Positions 7,972 through 16,503 of a stretch of 64,000 bases of DNA are shown here, one piece after another. The notes under the pieces were generated by a model. The model ran no database searches. It had not been told where the DNA came from and worked only from the letters and a program-made list of their open reading frames with translations. Position 1 is the first letter of the stretch, and every line of letters begins with the position of its first letter. Source of the DNA: Lachnospiraceae bacterium (GTDB lineage: Bacteria > Bacillota > Clostridia > Lachnospirales > Lachnospiraceae); contig CAJTCE010000016.1 in NCBI GenBank assembly GCA_910574745.1, positions 1 to 64,000 of the forward strand. Direction: 5' to 3'. The translations under genes were made by a program, and so were the position numbers.

Positions 7972-9624
7972 ATGGACGGAAAGAAAGAAGTAAAAAGTAC
8001 ATTTAAAAAGCTGCTGATTCTGATTGCAGTCGCCGCCATTTGTATGGCGGGAGCCGGATCAAAGGCATGGGCGGCAACAAGTGCGGGGGCGGCACTGGCT
8101 GACGGTATCGGTATGGGAAACAACCCGGGCACGACAGACGGCAATGCAGCCATGGCAGATAATGTTGATTTATCAGGCAGTTTATCCATGGAAGTATTGG
8201 CAGCTCCCAATAATAATGGCGGTAACGGAGCCGACAGCGGTGCAACAAACAGCGGAAACGGTCTGCCGGAGGAGGAACCCGCTCCCACCACCACCAACGA
8301 GTTCATCATGGTGGGCGGCAACTGGATAACTCCGGTAGCAACCTATGGAAGAACGGTAAATGTAGTGCTTCCGGTAGTCAATATGTCCACTACACACTTG
8401 ACAAATGTAGTCGTAACACCTGTTATTGCATCTAACTCCAGCGAATGGCCCTTTGAAATTGAAACAAGCGGCTACACCCAGACGATTCCCGATCTGCCGG
8501 GAAGAGGGAACGGCCAGAGCGATATGGACAGACGACGGGAACTGACCTGGACGTTTAAAACAAGAAGCGACGTCCTTAACGGTTACTATAAGGTGCCTTT
8601 CAATGTTATTTATTATACCAGCGAAGGCTACGAGACCACTACCATAACAACATGGGTAAAAGCGGTAGGCGCGCCCGGAAGCGGCAATCTGTCGGACGGC
8701 GGAGCAGGGCTTTCCACCCCCAGGGTAATCATTACAGGCTTTGATACGGTACCTGCCAATGTTTATGCGGGAGATACTTTTACTTTAACGCTTCATTTAA
8801 AGAATACTTCAAAGCGTACAGCGGTTTCCAATATGCAGATTGATCTTACAACGCCTACGGCAGGTAAGGATCAGGAGTCCACTTATGAAGCTTTTCTTCC
8901 TACCAGCGGTTCCAACACTTTGTATGTGGAAAGCATCGCTACAAACGGTACGGCGGATATTTCCATTGAAATGACGGCTAAGGCGGATTTGAGTCAGAAA
9001 CCTTATGCTATTGCGGTAAATATGGCTTATGAGGATTCCAAATACAGCCCTTTTACGGCAACGGCAAACGTATCCATTCCGGTTCTTCAGGAGCCCAAAT
9101 TTGATATCGGTTCCATGGAAGTGCTTCCCGAAAGCATTTCTGTAGGGGATCAGACCAATGTTATGTTCAGTATCTTCAATACAGGAAAGACCACATTATA
9201 TAATGTGCAGGTAAAATTTGAAGGGGACAGCGTCAGCGGCGGAGAAACCTTTATCGGCAAGATTGAACCGGGCGCAACGGGCAATGTGGATACCATGGTA
9301 ACCGGAGAAATGGAAACTATGGATGAAGGAATTGTAAAGGCTGTTGTTTATTATGAAGACGAATCCGGAGTGACCTATACAAAAGAACAGGAGTTCAACC
9401 TCTATGTCAGTCCCGGCTTTGAGGACGATATGATGTTTGACGATTCCATGATGATGGAAGAAGAAACCGGCAGGCCTAAGTGGGTAACGGCTGTTGTCAT
9501 CATCGCAGTGATACTGGTTGCAGCAGGAATTGTCGCTGCGGTAATTGTCATAAAGAAACGGAAAAAGAAAAAAGAACAGTTGGAGCTTGAAGCGGAACTG
9601 AACGATGAGGATGATGAGGTGTAG
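7972..9624 (+). CDS. Membrane-anchored extracellular protein with COG1361/CARDB-like domains
   Basis: A 550-residue protein with an N-terminal signal segment (LLILIAVAAICMAGAGSKAWA), a Gly/Asn/Pro-rich linker, about 400 residues of beta-rich repeats resembling the COG1361/CARDB fold (patterns such as FTLTLHLKNTSK and NVMFSIFNTGKTTLYNVQV), and a C-terminal membrane helix near 505-527 followed by a KKRKKKK stop-transfer run. The bulk of the protein should therefore be outside the cell. It lies between the ATPase and permease genes of the exporter and may replace the periplasmic adaptor of Gram-negative MacB systems. Its ligand is unknown. Confidence 0.75.
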   Translation: MDGKKEVKSTFKKLLILIAVAAICMAGAGSKAWAATSAGAALADGIGMGNNPGTTDGNAAMADNVDLSGSLSMEVLAAPNNNGGNGADSGATNSGNGLPEEEPAPTTTNEFIMVGGNWITPVATYGRTVNVVLPVVNMSTTHLTNVVVTPVIASNSSEWPFEIETSGYTQTIPDLPGRGNGQSDMDRRRELTWTFKTRSDVLNGYYKVPFNVIYYTSEGYETTTITTWVKAVGAPGSGNLSDGGAGLSTPRVIITGFDTVPANVYAGDTFTLTLHLKNTSKRTAVSNMQIDLTTPTAGKDQESTYEAFLPTSGSNTLYVESIATNGTADISIEMTAKADLSQKPYAIAVNMAYEDSKYSPFTATANVSIPVLQEPKFDIGSMEVLPESISVGDQTNVMFSIFNTGKTTLYNVQVKFEGDSVSGGETFIGKIEPGATGNVDTMVTGEMETMDEGIVKAVVYYEDESGVTYTKEQEFNLYVSPGFEDDMMFDDSMMMEEETGRPKWVTAVVIIAVILVAAGIVAAVIVIKKRKKKKEQLELEAELNDEDDEV

Positions 9625-9627
9625 CCC

Positions 9628-11016
9628 ATGAAGGTTCTTGATTTATTGAGGCTTAGCACCAGCAATCTTTTCAAGCGGAAGATGAGAACGATTCTGACCG
9701 TATTGGGTGTTACCATCGGCGTGGCATCCATTGTGGTCATGATTTCGCTGGGGCTGGGGCTAAGCCGCAGTCTTACGGAAGAAATGTCTTCCTACGGGAG
9801 TCTGACCAGTGTTACGGTGGAGGATTCCTCCAATACATACTATTATTATGAAGACAATCAATCCAGTAACACGGACGAAGAAAAGCATCTGGATGACGAC
9901 GCCATAGCAGAGCTTTCGGCTCTGCCCAATGTGGAACAGGTGGTTCCCATGCTTCGGATGGATGTTATGCTAAAATGCGGCGGCTACGAGGGGAATTATA
10001 TTACCTTATACGGCGTACCCGACGGCTATTTGGAAAGTCAGGGTGTGGAGCTTGCAAAGGGAACCTTTCCGGTGGGTGGAAACGGTCAGATGCAGGTTTT
10101 ATTTGGCAATCAGGTATTAAACCAGATATATAATCCCAAGACCAACAGCGGCTACTGGTATGACGGCACTATGGTGGATCTGGATCTGATGAATGATACC
10201 ATATTTTTCATTCTGGATCAGGACGCATACTGGAATTTCCAGTATGGCGGCGATATGCAGGAAGGCGGAGAAGCCCCCAAAATGCCGAAGAAACATATAT
10301 TTGAGGCTAGCGGCATTATAGCGGGCGGTCCGGATGATTATAATTCCTACAGCAATAATATTTATTGTAATATAGATGACTTAAAGGCACTCTTGAAAAA
10401 GGAATTCAAAAACCGTGCAATTCCCAATCAGCCTACAACGGCCACGGGTAAGCCTTATAAAGAGATTTTTTATAATATGCTTTATGTGTATACGGATTCC
10501 ATGGATCATGTTCAGGAGCTGCAGACCACCATTAACGGTATGGGCTACAGCGCCCGCAGTGACGCGGAGTGGATTCAGCAGCAGCAGACTACAATGGGAT
10601 ATATCCAGTTAGTGTTAGGCGGCATCGGCGCCGTGTCCCTTCTGGTGGCGGCTATCGGTATTACCAACACCATGATGATGTCCATTTACGAAAGAACCAA
10701 GGAAATCGGTATTATGAAAGTACTGGGCTGCGATATGAGAAACATTCAGGGAATGTTTCTGGTAGAGGCCGGTTGCATCGGTTTTATCGGCGGCGTTGTG
10801 GGGCTTATTATAAGCTGTATCCTTTCGGCCGTGATCAATATGCTGGCAAGTACCATGGGAGGAGAAATGGGGCTTAGCAGTAATATTTCCTATATCCCGC
10901 CGTGGCTGGCGCTGGTATCGCTTGTATTTGCTGTTTTCGTAGGTATGGTGGCAGGCTTCTTCCCTTCTTTAAGGGCCATGAAATTAAGCCCTCTGGCGGC
11001 AATCAGAAACGAATAA
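9628..11016 (+). CDS. ABC transporter permease, MacB/FtsX family
   Basis: A 462-residue permease. The N-terminus KRKMRTILTVLGVTIGVASI is the typical first membrane helix of MacB_PCD/FtsX permeases. A large extracellular domain (about 45-325) follows, then three C-terminal helices: QLVLGGIGAVSLLVAAIGI, GCIGFIGGVVGLIISC and WLALVSLVFAVFVGMVAG. It ends with LSPLAAIRNE, the common family ending. It completes the exporter encoded from 7226; substrate unknown (such systems export peptides, lipids or antibiotics, or signal to cell-wall enzymes). Confidence 0.9.
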   Translation: MKVLDLLRLSTSNLFKRKMRTILTVLGVTIGVASIVVMISLGLGLSRSLTEEMSSYGSLTSVTVEDSSNTYYYYEDNQSSNTDEEKHLDDDAIAELSALPNVEQVVPMLRMDVMLKCGGYEGNYITLYGVPDGYLESQGVELAKGTFPVGGNGQMQVLFGNQVLNQIYNPKTNSGYWYDGTMVDLDLMNDTIFFILDQDAYWNFQYGGDMQEGGEAPKMPKKHIFEASGIIAGGPDDYNSYSNNIYCNIDDLKALLKKEFKNRAIPNQPTTATGKPYKEIFYNMLYVYTDSMDHVQELQTTINGMGYSARSDAEWIQQQQTTMGYIQLVLGGIGAVSLLVAAIGITNTMMMSIYERTKEIGIMKVLGCDMRNIQGMFLVEAGCIGFIGGVVGLIISCILSAVINMLASTMGGEMGLSSNISYIPPWLALVSLVFAVFVGMVAGFFPSLRAMKLSPLAAIRNE

Positions 11017-11109
11017 GAAACATACAGAATGTGCAAGAAATTTACCTGAAATTTGTATAAAAATCAGCGTAAGTTTCTTGTATTTTTTGTGGAACATTTT
11101 TGACGGCTA

Positions 11110-11118
11110 TGATATAAT
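11110..11118 (+). promoter_or_regulatory. Extended -10 promoter of the coiled-coil SHOCT gene
   Basis: TGATATAAT is a perfect extended -10 element about 95 bases upstream of the ATG. No good -35 is seen at 17 bases, which is common for extended -10 promoters. Confidence 0.5.
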
Positions 11119-11212
11119 GTTTCATAAGAAGTGCGCAGCACATACTGTCATTTACGGACAGAAATGAGATTGGGGCATTCAAATAATATAGGGTTATAGG
11201 GGCGAGAAGAAT

Positions 11213-12739
11213 ATGCAGGATCATGTAGGAATGGATGCAGCAAGAAAAGCTGCAGAAGAAGCGGCAAGAAAAGCGGCGGCAGCGGCAGCGATGAAAGCGG
11301 CGGCAGAAGCCGGAGGAGATGAAGAGGCACAGAGACAGGCAAGGCTTGCAAGAGAGTCTTTGGCCAGGTCAAAGCAGGCTGCTAAGGCAAAGGATAGGGC
11401 GGAAGAGGCAGCGCCCAAAGAGGGAGAGATAAGCTCCGCAGAGGATGCAAAACGCCAGTCGGCAGGAATCGCAGCAAAGAAAAGAGCGGTTGAAGTGTCT
11501 GCAAGGATTGCCGAGGACGTGTCAAAGCAGGCGGCTCATGAGGCGGTTGATAAAGGATCCACTGAAAAGGATGCGGCACGTAAAGTTATGGAGGAAGAAA
11601 CCGTACGTAAAGCGATTACGGAGACGACCAAAAAGGCTGCAGAAAAAGTAGCAAAGCGTGTTGCCGATGAAAATAATGTAAAGGTTATGGAAACGGCAAA
11701 GAAATGTGATGAGGCAGTTCTTAAAGCTAAAGAGGAAGCCAGGGCAAAAGCAGAAGAAGAAGCCAAAGCCAATGTGGAGGAAATTGTTAAAAACGCAAGA
11801 GCGGAGGCAGAAGCCGCTGCAAAAGACGCGGTTGCAAAAGCGGAAGCAGACGCTAAGAAAAAAATGGAAGAGCTGATCAAAAAAGCAGAAGAAGAAGCTC
11901 GGGCCACAATAGAGTCAGCCAAGAAAAAAGCGGACGAGGAAATTAAGACAAAGACTGATGCGGCAAGAGCAAAGGCGGAGGCAGAGGCCAAAACGGCAGT
12001 TGCCGACAAAGCGAAAGCGGCGGAAGAGGTTGCCAGAGTTAAGGCATCTGAGGAGACAAGAAAGCTTGAATCAGAGTCGGCACAGGAAGTAGAAGTAATT
12101 GTACGCAAAGAGGTTGTTTCCGTAGCGGTTGAAGCGGCAGCGGAAGCAGTTAAGCAGATAGAGGCGGATAAGGCCAGAAAGCTGGAGGAAGAAAGGGAAA
12201 GACAGGCGGCAGAGGCTGAGCGGCTGAGAAAAGAAGCTGAGGAGAGGGCAAGACTGGAGGCGGAGGCGGAAGCGAGACGGATAGAAGAAGAACGTCTCAA
12301 GAAAGAAGCCGAAGCCAAGGCAAAGGCGGAAGCAGCGGAAAAGGCCAGAAAAGCAGCGGAGGCATTGGCTTACAGAAAGATTCAGGAAGAAGAACAGAAG
12401 AAAGCGGCAGCTACGGGACAGCCGGCGGCAGTTTTGCCGGATTTGAAGCCTTCTGCGGAAGCGGCGGCAGCGGTTGCGGCAGCGCAGATAACTGCAGCAG
12501 GGCGTACTTCCACAGCGGCAGGACGTACCTCTACGGCAGCAGGGCAGACTTCCACGGCGGCGGGACGTACTTCTACAACGGCTTCGTCTACAACAGCCAG
12601 TCAGCCCGGAGGAAAGCTTTCCTTTGCGGAGTTTGAAAAGGCGGCAAAGAAGTTAAAGATGCTGTTGGATAATGGAATCATTTCTCAGGAGGAATTTGAT
12701 ACCGAGAAGCAGAGATTAGTAAGTAATATGGAAATATAA
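11213..12739 (+). CDS. Ala/Lys/Glu-rich coiled-coil protein with C-terminal SHOCT domain
   Basis: A 508-residue, highly charged protein with no signal peptide or membrane helix. Residues 1-420 are almost entirely Ala, Lys, Glu and Arg in helical periodicity (AEAEAKTAV, KAEEEAR), suggesting one long helix or coiled coil, reminiscent of TolA-like and plant LEA-like proteins. Residues about 427-454 are four TAAGRTS repeats. The last 40 residues (LSFAEFEKAAKKLKML, then GIISQEEFDTEKQRLV) match a SHOCT domain, a short module that usually follows variable regions and mediates oligomerisation. Function unknown. The single extended -10 promoter and downstream terminator suggest a one-gene unit. Confidence 0.8.
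   Translation: MQDHVGMDAARKAAEEAARKAAAAAAMKAAAEAGGDEEAQRQARLARESLARSKQAAKAKDRAEEAAPKEGEISSAEDAKRQSAGIAAKKRAVEVSARIAEDVSKQAAHEAVDKGSTEKDAARKVMEEETVRKAITETTKKAAEKVAKRVADENNVKVMETAKKCDEAVLKAKEEARAKAEEEAKANVEEIVKNARAEAEAAAKDAVAKAEADAKKKMEELIKKAEEEARATIESAKKKADEEIKTKTDAARAKAEAEAKTAVADKAKAAEEVARVKASEETRKLESESAQEVEVIVRKEVVSVAVEAAAEAVKQIEADKARKLEEERERQAAEAERLRKEAEERARLEAEAEARRIEEERLKKEAEAKAKAEAAEKARKAAEALAYRKIQEEEQKKAAATGQPAAVLPDLKPSAEAAAAVAAAQITAAGRTSTAAGRTSTAAGQTSTAAGRTSTTASSTTASQPGGKLSFAEFEKAAKKLKMLLDNGIISQEEFDTEKQRLVSNMEI
12491..12574 (+). repeat. Four 21-bp tandem repeats encoding TAAGRTS
   Basis: Four consecutive units encode TAAGRTS, TAAGRTS, TAAGQTS and TAAGRTS, forming a Thr/Ser/Ala linker between the coiled coil and the SHOCT domain. 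Third-base differences between units show the repeat has been retained for some time rather than just copied. Confidence 0.88.
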
Positions 12740-12745
12740 AATCAG

Positions 12746-12785
12746 ATAACCACGGGTGTGTTCGATATATCCGTGGTTATTTTAT
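12746..12785 (+). terminator. Terminator after SHOCT protein gene
   Basis: Perfect 10-bp stem ATAACCACGG / CCGTGGTTAT with a 15-base loop, followed by TTTTAT, starting 7 bases after the stop codon. Confidence 0.85.
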
Positions 12786-12883
12786 ATTAATAAAGACAAA
12801 AAAATTCCCGCCGACGATCATGTGGACGGGAGTTTTTGTAACGAAAGATTAAAATGGGGTTTTATAATAAATGAAAATAAAAA

Positions 12884-12957
<74 letters not shown>

Positions 12958-13056
12958 GCACTGAAAGAAAGTATAGCACAAAGTTTTTAAATTGAAAAGC
13001 CCTAAAATTAAAAAAATGATATTTTTTGTAAATTTTTTTTTGATGATAATGGTATT

Positions 13057-13121
13057 GACATATAATATTATACGTCATATACTATATAAAACGGCAATAT
13101 TATATGAAGTATAATATTATA
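13057..13121 (+). promoter_or_regulatory. PadR promoter with two identical palindromic operators
   Basis: TTGACA (13057-13062), 17 bases, TACTAT (13080-13085). The perfect 12-bp palindrome TATAATATTATA occurs twice, at 13063-13074 between -35 and -10 and at 13110-13121 downstream of the start, 47 bases apart, with a partial copy AATATTATA between them (13096-13104). This layout fits autorepression by the PadR-family regulator encoded next. Confidence 0.7.
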
Positions 13122-13240
13122 TAATCATTGAATGTTGTAGATCATTTATACGTAATGGAAGTGAAAGTTATAAAAAAGCCGGTTTGAGTACCTTAGGGGG
13201 AAATGACTTTGATAAAAAGCATAACGGAAAGGAGAGGCCT

Positions 13241-13567
13241 ATGGTTTTTAATACGGGTGCGGCTTTGCTGGATGCTATCGTGCTGGCAGTTGTGTCCCAT
13301 GAGGATGTGGGGACTTACGGCTATAAGATTACCCAGGAAGTCAGAAATGTTATTGAACTGTCGGAATCCACTTTGTACCCTGTTTTGCGCAGATTACAAA
13401 AATACGGGTTTCTGGATGTCTATGACAGGGAATGCGGAGGGCGGAACAGACGTTATTACCGGATTACGGTGGCGGGTGCGACTCAGCTGAATCATTATAA
13501 AGGCGACTGGAAAGAATATTCGCAAAAGATAACAGGAATTTTTGAGGGAGGTGTCGTACATGAATAG
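13241..13567 (+). CDS. PadR-family transcriptional regulator
   Basis: A 108-residue winged-helix regulator. The PadR features are clear: MVFNTGAALLDAIVLAVV helix 1, YGYKITQEV, the recognition helix ELSESTLYPVLRRLQKYGF, and the wing GGRNRRYYRIT. The upstream in-frame ATG (13184) is rejected because AAAGGAG lies 7 bases before ATG 13241, and PadR proteins normally begin at this MVFN-like segment. The 3' end overlaps the DUF1700 gene by 8 bases, so translation is coupled. It likely represses its own operon through the TATAATATTATA palindromes upstream. PadR/DUF1700/DUF4097 operons usually respond to envelope-related signals. Confidence 0.92.
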   Translation: MVFNTGAALLDAIVLAVVSHEDVGTYGYKITQEVRNVIELSESTLYPVLRRLQKYGFLDVYDRECGGRNRRYYRITVAGATQLNHYKGDWKEYSQKITGIFEGGVVHE

Positions 13568-14354
13568 AATAGAATTTTTGGAGCGCTTAGAAAGGCTGTT
13601 GCTGGATATTCCCTATACCGAGAGAAGGGAAGCGCTTAATTATTATATGGAATACTTTGAGGATGCGGAAAAGGATGACGAGGAAGTCGTCAGGACTTTA
13701 GGCTCGCCGGAAGAGGCAGCCCACAATATCAGGGAAGAGCTTGCCGGAAAGGAATTGACGGAAATTGTAGATGTGCCTTTCGAACATGCAGGGGCAAAGT
13801 CTGATTATGATGCAAAAGAAGACACAAGCAATATGGAAACCAATACAAATAGTTCGTATTACGAAACAAATAGTTCGAACAGCCAAGGGAGCCATTCACA
13901 TAGCGATGAAAACGGTTTCCGTTACAATGCTACAGGTGCGGATCAGGAAACAGGGAAAGCAGGGAAAAAGCAGTTGGAAGGATGGCAGATTGCTTTGATC
14001 ATTGTGGGAGCGGTCGTTTTGTTTCCGGTGTACGGCGGATTGATTGTAGGAGGTCTTGGGGCATGTTTTGGGGTAATTGCAGGATTTTTTGGCATTATTC
14101 TGGGTCTCATGGCGGCATCCGTCGGCCTTGCCATTGCATCGGTTGCCGTACTGATCATAGCGATTGTAAGATTTGCCATATCGCCTTTAGCGTCCCTGTT
14201 CTTAATTGGACTTTCCATTTTTCTGGCGGGTATCGCAATGCTTTGCATGATTGCCAGCTGGAAGAGTATTACAGTGTTGATTCCGGCTATATGGAAGGGA
14301 ATTGTTTATATCTGGAACTCTATTTTCCATAGAAAAGAGGGGGTAACGGTATGA
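13560..14354 (+). CDS. DUF1700 (HAAS-domain) membrane protein
   Basis: A 264-residue protein whose first 75 residues (MNRIEFLERLERLL, YYMEYFEDA, LGSPEEAAHNI) are the DUF1700/HAAS helical domain, which couples PadR-type regulators to membrane or envelope partners. A hydrophilic Ser/Asn-rich linker follows (about 85-140), then at least four hydrophobic helices from WQIALIIVGAVVLFPV to IAMLCMIASW. ATG 13560 follows GGGAGGT. It overlaps both the padR gene and, by ATGA, the DUF4097 gene. The likely role is a membrane sensor acting on the adjacent PadR protein; this is inference from the family. Confidence 0.88.
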   Translation: MNRIEFLERLERLLLDIPYTERREALNYYMEYFEDAEKDDEEVVRTLGSPEEAAHNIREELAGKELTEIVDVPFEHAGAKSDYDAKEDTSNMETNTNSSYYETNSSNSQGSHSHSDENGFRYNATGADQETGKAGKKQLEGWQIALIIVGAVVLFPVYGGLIVGGLGACFGVIAGFFGIILGLMAASVGLAIASVAVLIIAIVRFAISPLASLFLIGLSIFLAGIAMLCMIASWKSITVLIPAIWKGIVYIWNSIFHRKEGVTV

Positions 14355-15202
14355 AGAAAGGAACGAAATTTTTTGTATTCGGCGGATTGATCAGCCTTTT
14401 GGCCGGCGGCATGATTATGCTGATTACAGGCTGCATCGGAGGGCTTGGCATGTTTCGGACCATTGCCACCAGATACACAATTCATACCCATAATAACCAT
14501 CAATATAGCTTCTGGTTTTGGGATGATTATGATTTAGACGATTTCGTTGCGCTTACGGGAGAAGAGGAAATCGACCTTTCCGCCCATGATATTCATTCTC
14601 TCTATGTGGATGTAGACGGTGTGGAATTGAATATAGAAAAAAGGGAAGACGGGGGAGGCGGCGTCGTAAGCTTAGCGGTAACCAGAGGAATCGGAATTGA
14701 CACGGAGTATAGCGTGGAAAACGGGATTCTTGCCATTAAATCCAAGGATGAGTGGTTTTCCTCAAACGGAGAAATAACCATTTATATTCCCCGTGATATG
14801 GAATGGGATATGGTGGAATTGTACATCGGAGCAGGAACGGCGGATATAGAGGATCTGCGGACAAAAAAGCTGCATGTCAGCGTAGGCGCGGGAGAGGCTT
14901 CTCTGGAAAATGTAAAAGCGACGGAAGAGCTTTCGGCGTCGGTAGGAATGGGAGAACTGGAATTTAACGGTGCTGCTGACTGCAACATGGACATTTCCTG
15001 TGGAATGGGACAGATCCGGCTTGAGTTTGAGGGAAAAGCGGATTACGATGATTACGATTATGATATAAACTGTTCGGCAGGCAATGTGGAAATCGGACAT
15101 ATGAATTTTGCGGGTATAGGGGTAAGAAGAACCATTGATAATCATGGAGAAAAGCATGTTAACGTGGACTGTGGAATGGGAAATGTGGAGATTCACTTTT
15201 AG
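14351..15202 (+). CDS. DUF4097-family membrane-anchored beta-strand-repeat protein
   Basis: A 283-residue protein with an N-terminal membrane helix (FVFGGLISLLAGGMIMLITG) and a DUF4097 beta-helix-like body of short repeating strands: LYVDVDGVELNI, LYIGAGTADIEDL, LHVSVGAGEASLENV, LSASVGMGELEFNG and VNVDCGMGNVEIHF. These proteins are the usual third gene of PadR-DUF1700 operons and are placed at the outer face of the membrane. The ATGA overlap couples its translation to the DUF1700 gene. The exact function is not established. Confidence 0.88.
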   Translation: MKKGTKFFVFGGLISLLAGGMIMLITGCIGGLGMFRTIATRYTIHTHNNHQYSFWFWDDYDLDDFVALTGEEEIDLSAHDIHSLYVDVDGVELNIEKREDGGGGVVSLAVTRGIGIDTEYSVENGILAIKSKDEWFSSNGEITIYIPRDMEWDMVELYIGAGTADIEDLRTKKLHVSVGAGEASLENVKATEELSASVGMGELEFNGAADCNMDISCGMGQIRLEFEGKADYDDYDYDINCSAGNVEIGHMNFAGIGVRRTIDNHGEKHVNVDCGMGNVEIHF

Positions 15203-15252
15203 CCCGGATACAGAAAAAAGTACAAATTAGCGCCAGGGAATTGGCATAAGCG

Positions 15253-15300
15253 GTAAAACTCATCAGAATATAGGACGTCTGATGGGTTTTACGCATTTTT
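15253..15300 (+). terminator. Terminator of the PadR operon
   Basis: 15-bp stem GTAAAACTCATCAGA / TCTGATGGGTTTTAC (one G-U pair) with a 10-base loop, followed by GCATTTTTAC. It lies 50 bases after the DUF4097 stop codon. Confidence 0.7.
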
Positions 15301-15443
15301 ACTGCGGCACCAGAAAAGCGCTTTGTATGTAATTTTATCCAATAACCCGATTGTCTCTCCTGTTTAAAAATGATATAATAATTGCACTGCAATATTAAAT
15401 GAAAGCACGATGATAAAAATACGGAGAGGAGCTTTGTAAAAGC

Positions 15444-16043
15444 ATGAAGGAAATGGAAACAGAAAAATTTAAAAAGTTCGGATCATCTTTTATCCTGACT
15501 TTGTTGGGAGTGGGCTTTGGAATCCCTTTTTTGATCTCCCTGATAATGTGTCTTACGGCAAAGGGAGGCTTTCGGTGGGATGTTTTTCTGCCTATCGGTC
15601 TTGTTTTTTCTTTTATAGCATGGATGATTCTGCTTATGATGATCGGATGGGGAACCCTTACACCCCTACTTACCAAAGGTACTTACAAACGTGTTGATTC
15701 CCTTCCCTACCAGTTTAACAGTTCGTTTCAGGGCAGGAACGGAAGACTGCTTATTGATGTAGAAGGAGGAATGATTGGATTTATCTCAGCATATAATCCT
15801 TTCGAAATCCAGATTTTTAACGCATCGCGTATTGACAGAATAGAGACTATCGCTTCCACAATGACAGGCGTGCGTTTTGTTTTCTATCTGGATGGAAAGA
15901 AAATGACCATGTATACTTTGTTAAGCAACAGGGCGGTTAATTTAAAGTCTAGCATGGGGGTTGAAGCCATATCCAAAGCGGATACCTTCGTAGAGCTTTT
16001 AAAGGCGGCTAAAAGCTGCGCAGAAGGAGGCGTCCAGGCATGA
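15444..16043 (+). CDS. Uncharacterised two-helix membrane protein
   Basis: A 199-residue protein not assigned to a family. It has two N-terminal membrane helices (about 14-37 and 47-73, joined by a short loop with KGGFRWD) followed by a soluble domain with alternating strands (RLLIDVEGGMIGFIS, RIETIASTMTGVRFVFYL) that resembles a PH-like or bPH domain, though this is only a visual impression. GAGAGGAG precedes the ATG. The last four bases overlap the next gene (ATGA), so the two products are probably made together. It may form a small membrane complex with the next two proteins. Confidence 0.7.
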   Translation: MKEMETEKFKKFGSSFILTLLGVGFGIPFLISLIMCLTAKGGFRWDVFLPIGLVFSFIAWMILLMMIGWGTLTPLLTKGTYKRVDSLPYQFNSSFQGRNGRLLIDVEGGMIGFISAYNPFEIQIFNASRIDRIETIASTMTGVRFVFYLDGKKMTMYTLLSNRAVNLKSSMGVEAISKADTFVELLKAAKSCAEGGVQA

Positions 16044-16483
16044 GTCCCGCCTTCTATCTGCCGGAGATTATCTTGATCATTGCCTTGGCGGCGGCGCTGA
16101 TCTGGGGAATTTTCTTTGCAAGGGACCTTAGCAGGACAAAAAAAGGGGAAAACACCTGTATCTATTGTAAGGCGGCTGCTTCTAAGGTTTCCATGTATAC
16201 CTATTTGTTCCTCATACCGGTTTCTTTCGGAGAGACCTATGAAAACGCACAGAAATATCTTCTTTCCCATATGAAGCCCATAAGGGGAAAGGAACAGATT
16301 CCTTCCGGTATGCGTGCCTGCTATGTAGAGGTTTACAACTGTTCTCAGTGCGATAAGAAACATGTGGTAGTGAAGGATTTTCTTCAGGTGCGGGGCGAGG
16401 ATTACATAAAAGGAACCTATGAATTTGCTTATGAACCCTTCCGGCCGTTGTTAGAAGCTTGGGAGCAAAAAGAACGGTTATAA
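16040..16483 (+). CDS. Uncharacterised membrane protein with CxxC pairs
   Basis: A 147-residue protein with one N-terminal membrane helix (EIILIIALAAALIWGIFF) and a soluble part carrying two CxxC pairs, CIYC (about 41-44) and CSQC (about 102-105), which could form one zinc-binding site. It overlaps the previous gene by 4 bases and is followed by another membrane protein 20 bases later. No family is recognised. The pairing of cysteines suggests a structural zinc or redox site; which one cannot be told from sequence. Confidence 0.68.
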   Translation: MSPAFYLPEIILIIALAAALIWGIFFARDLSRTKKGENTCIYCKAAASKVSMYTYLFLIPVSFGETYENAQKYLLSHMKPIRGKEQIPSGMRACYVEVYNCSQCDKKHVVVKDFLQVRGEDYIKGTYEFAYEPFRPLLEAWEQKERL

Positions 16484-16503
16484 GAAAAGAGGAAACAGGC
16501 ATT

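Noticed and set aside
11536-12318. 260-codon open frame on the - strand, Ser/Ala/Leu-rich
   Set aside because: It is the complement of the Ala/Lys/Glu repeats; composition mirrors the + strand gene and no ribosome site was noted.
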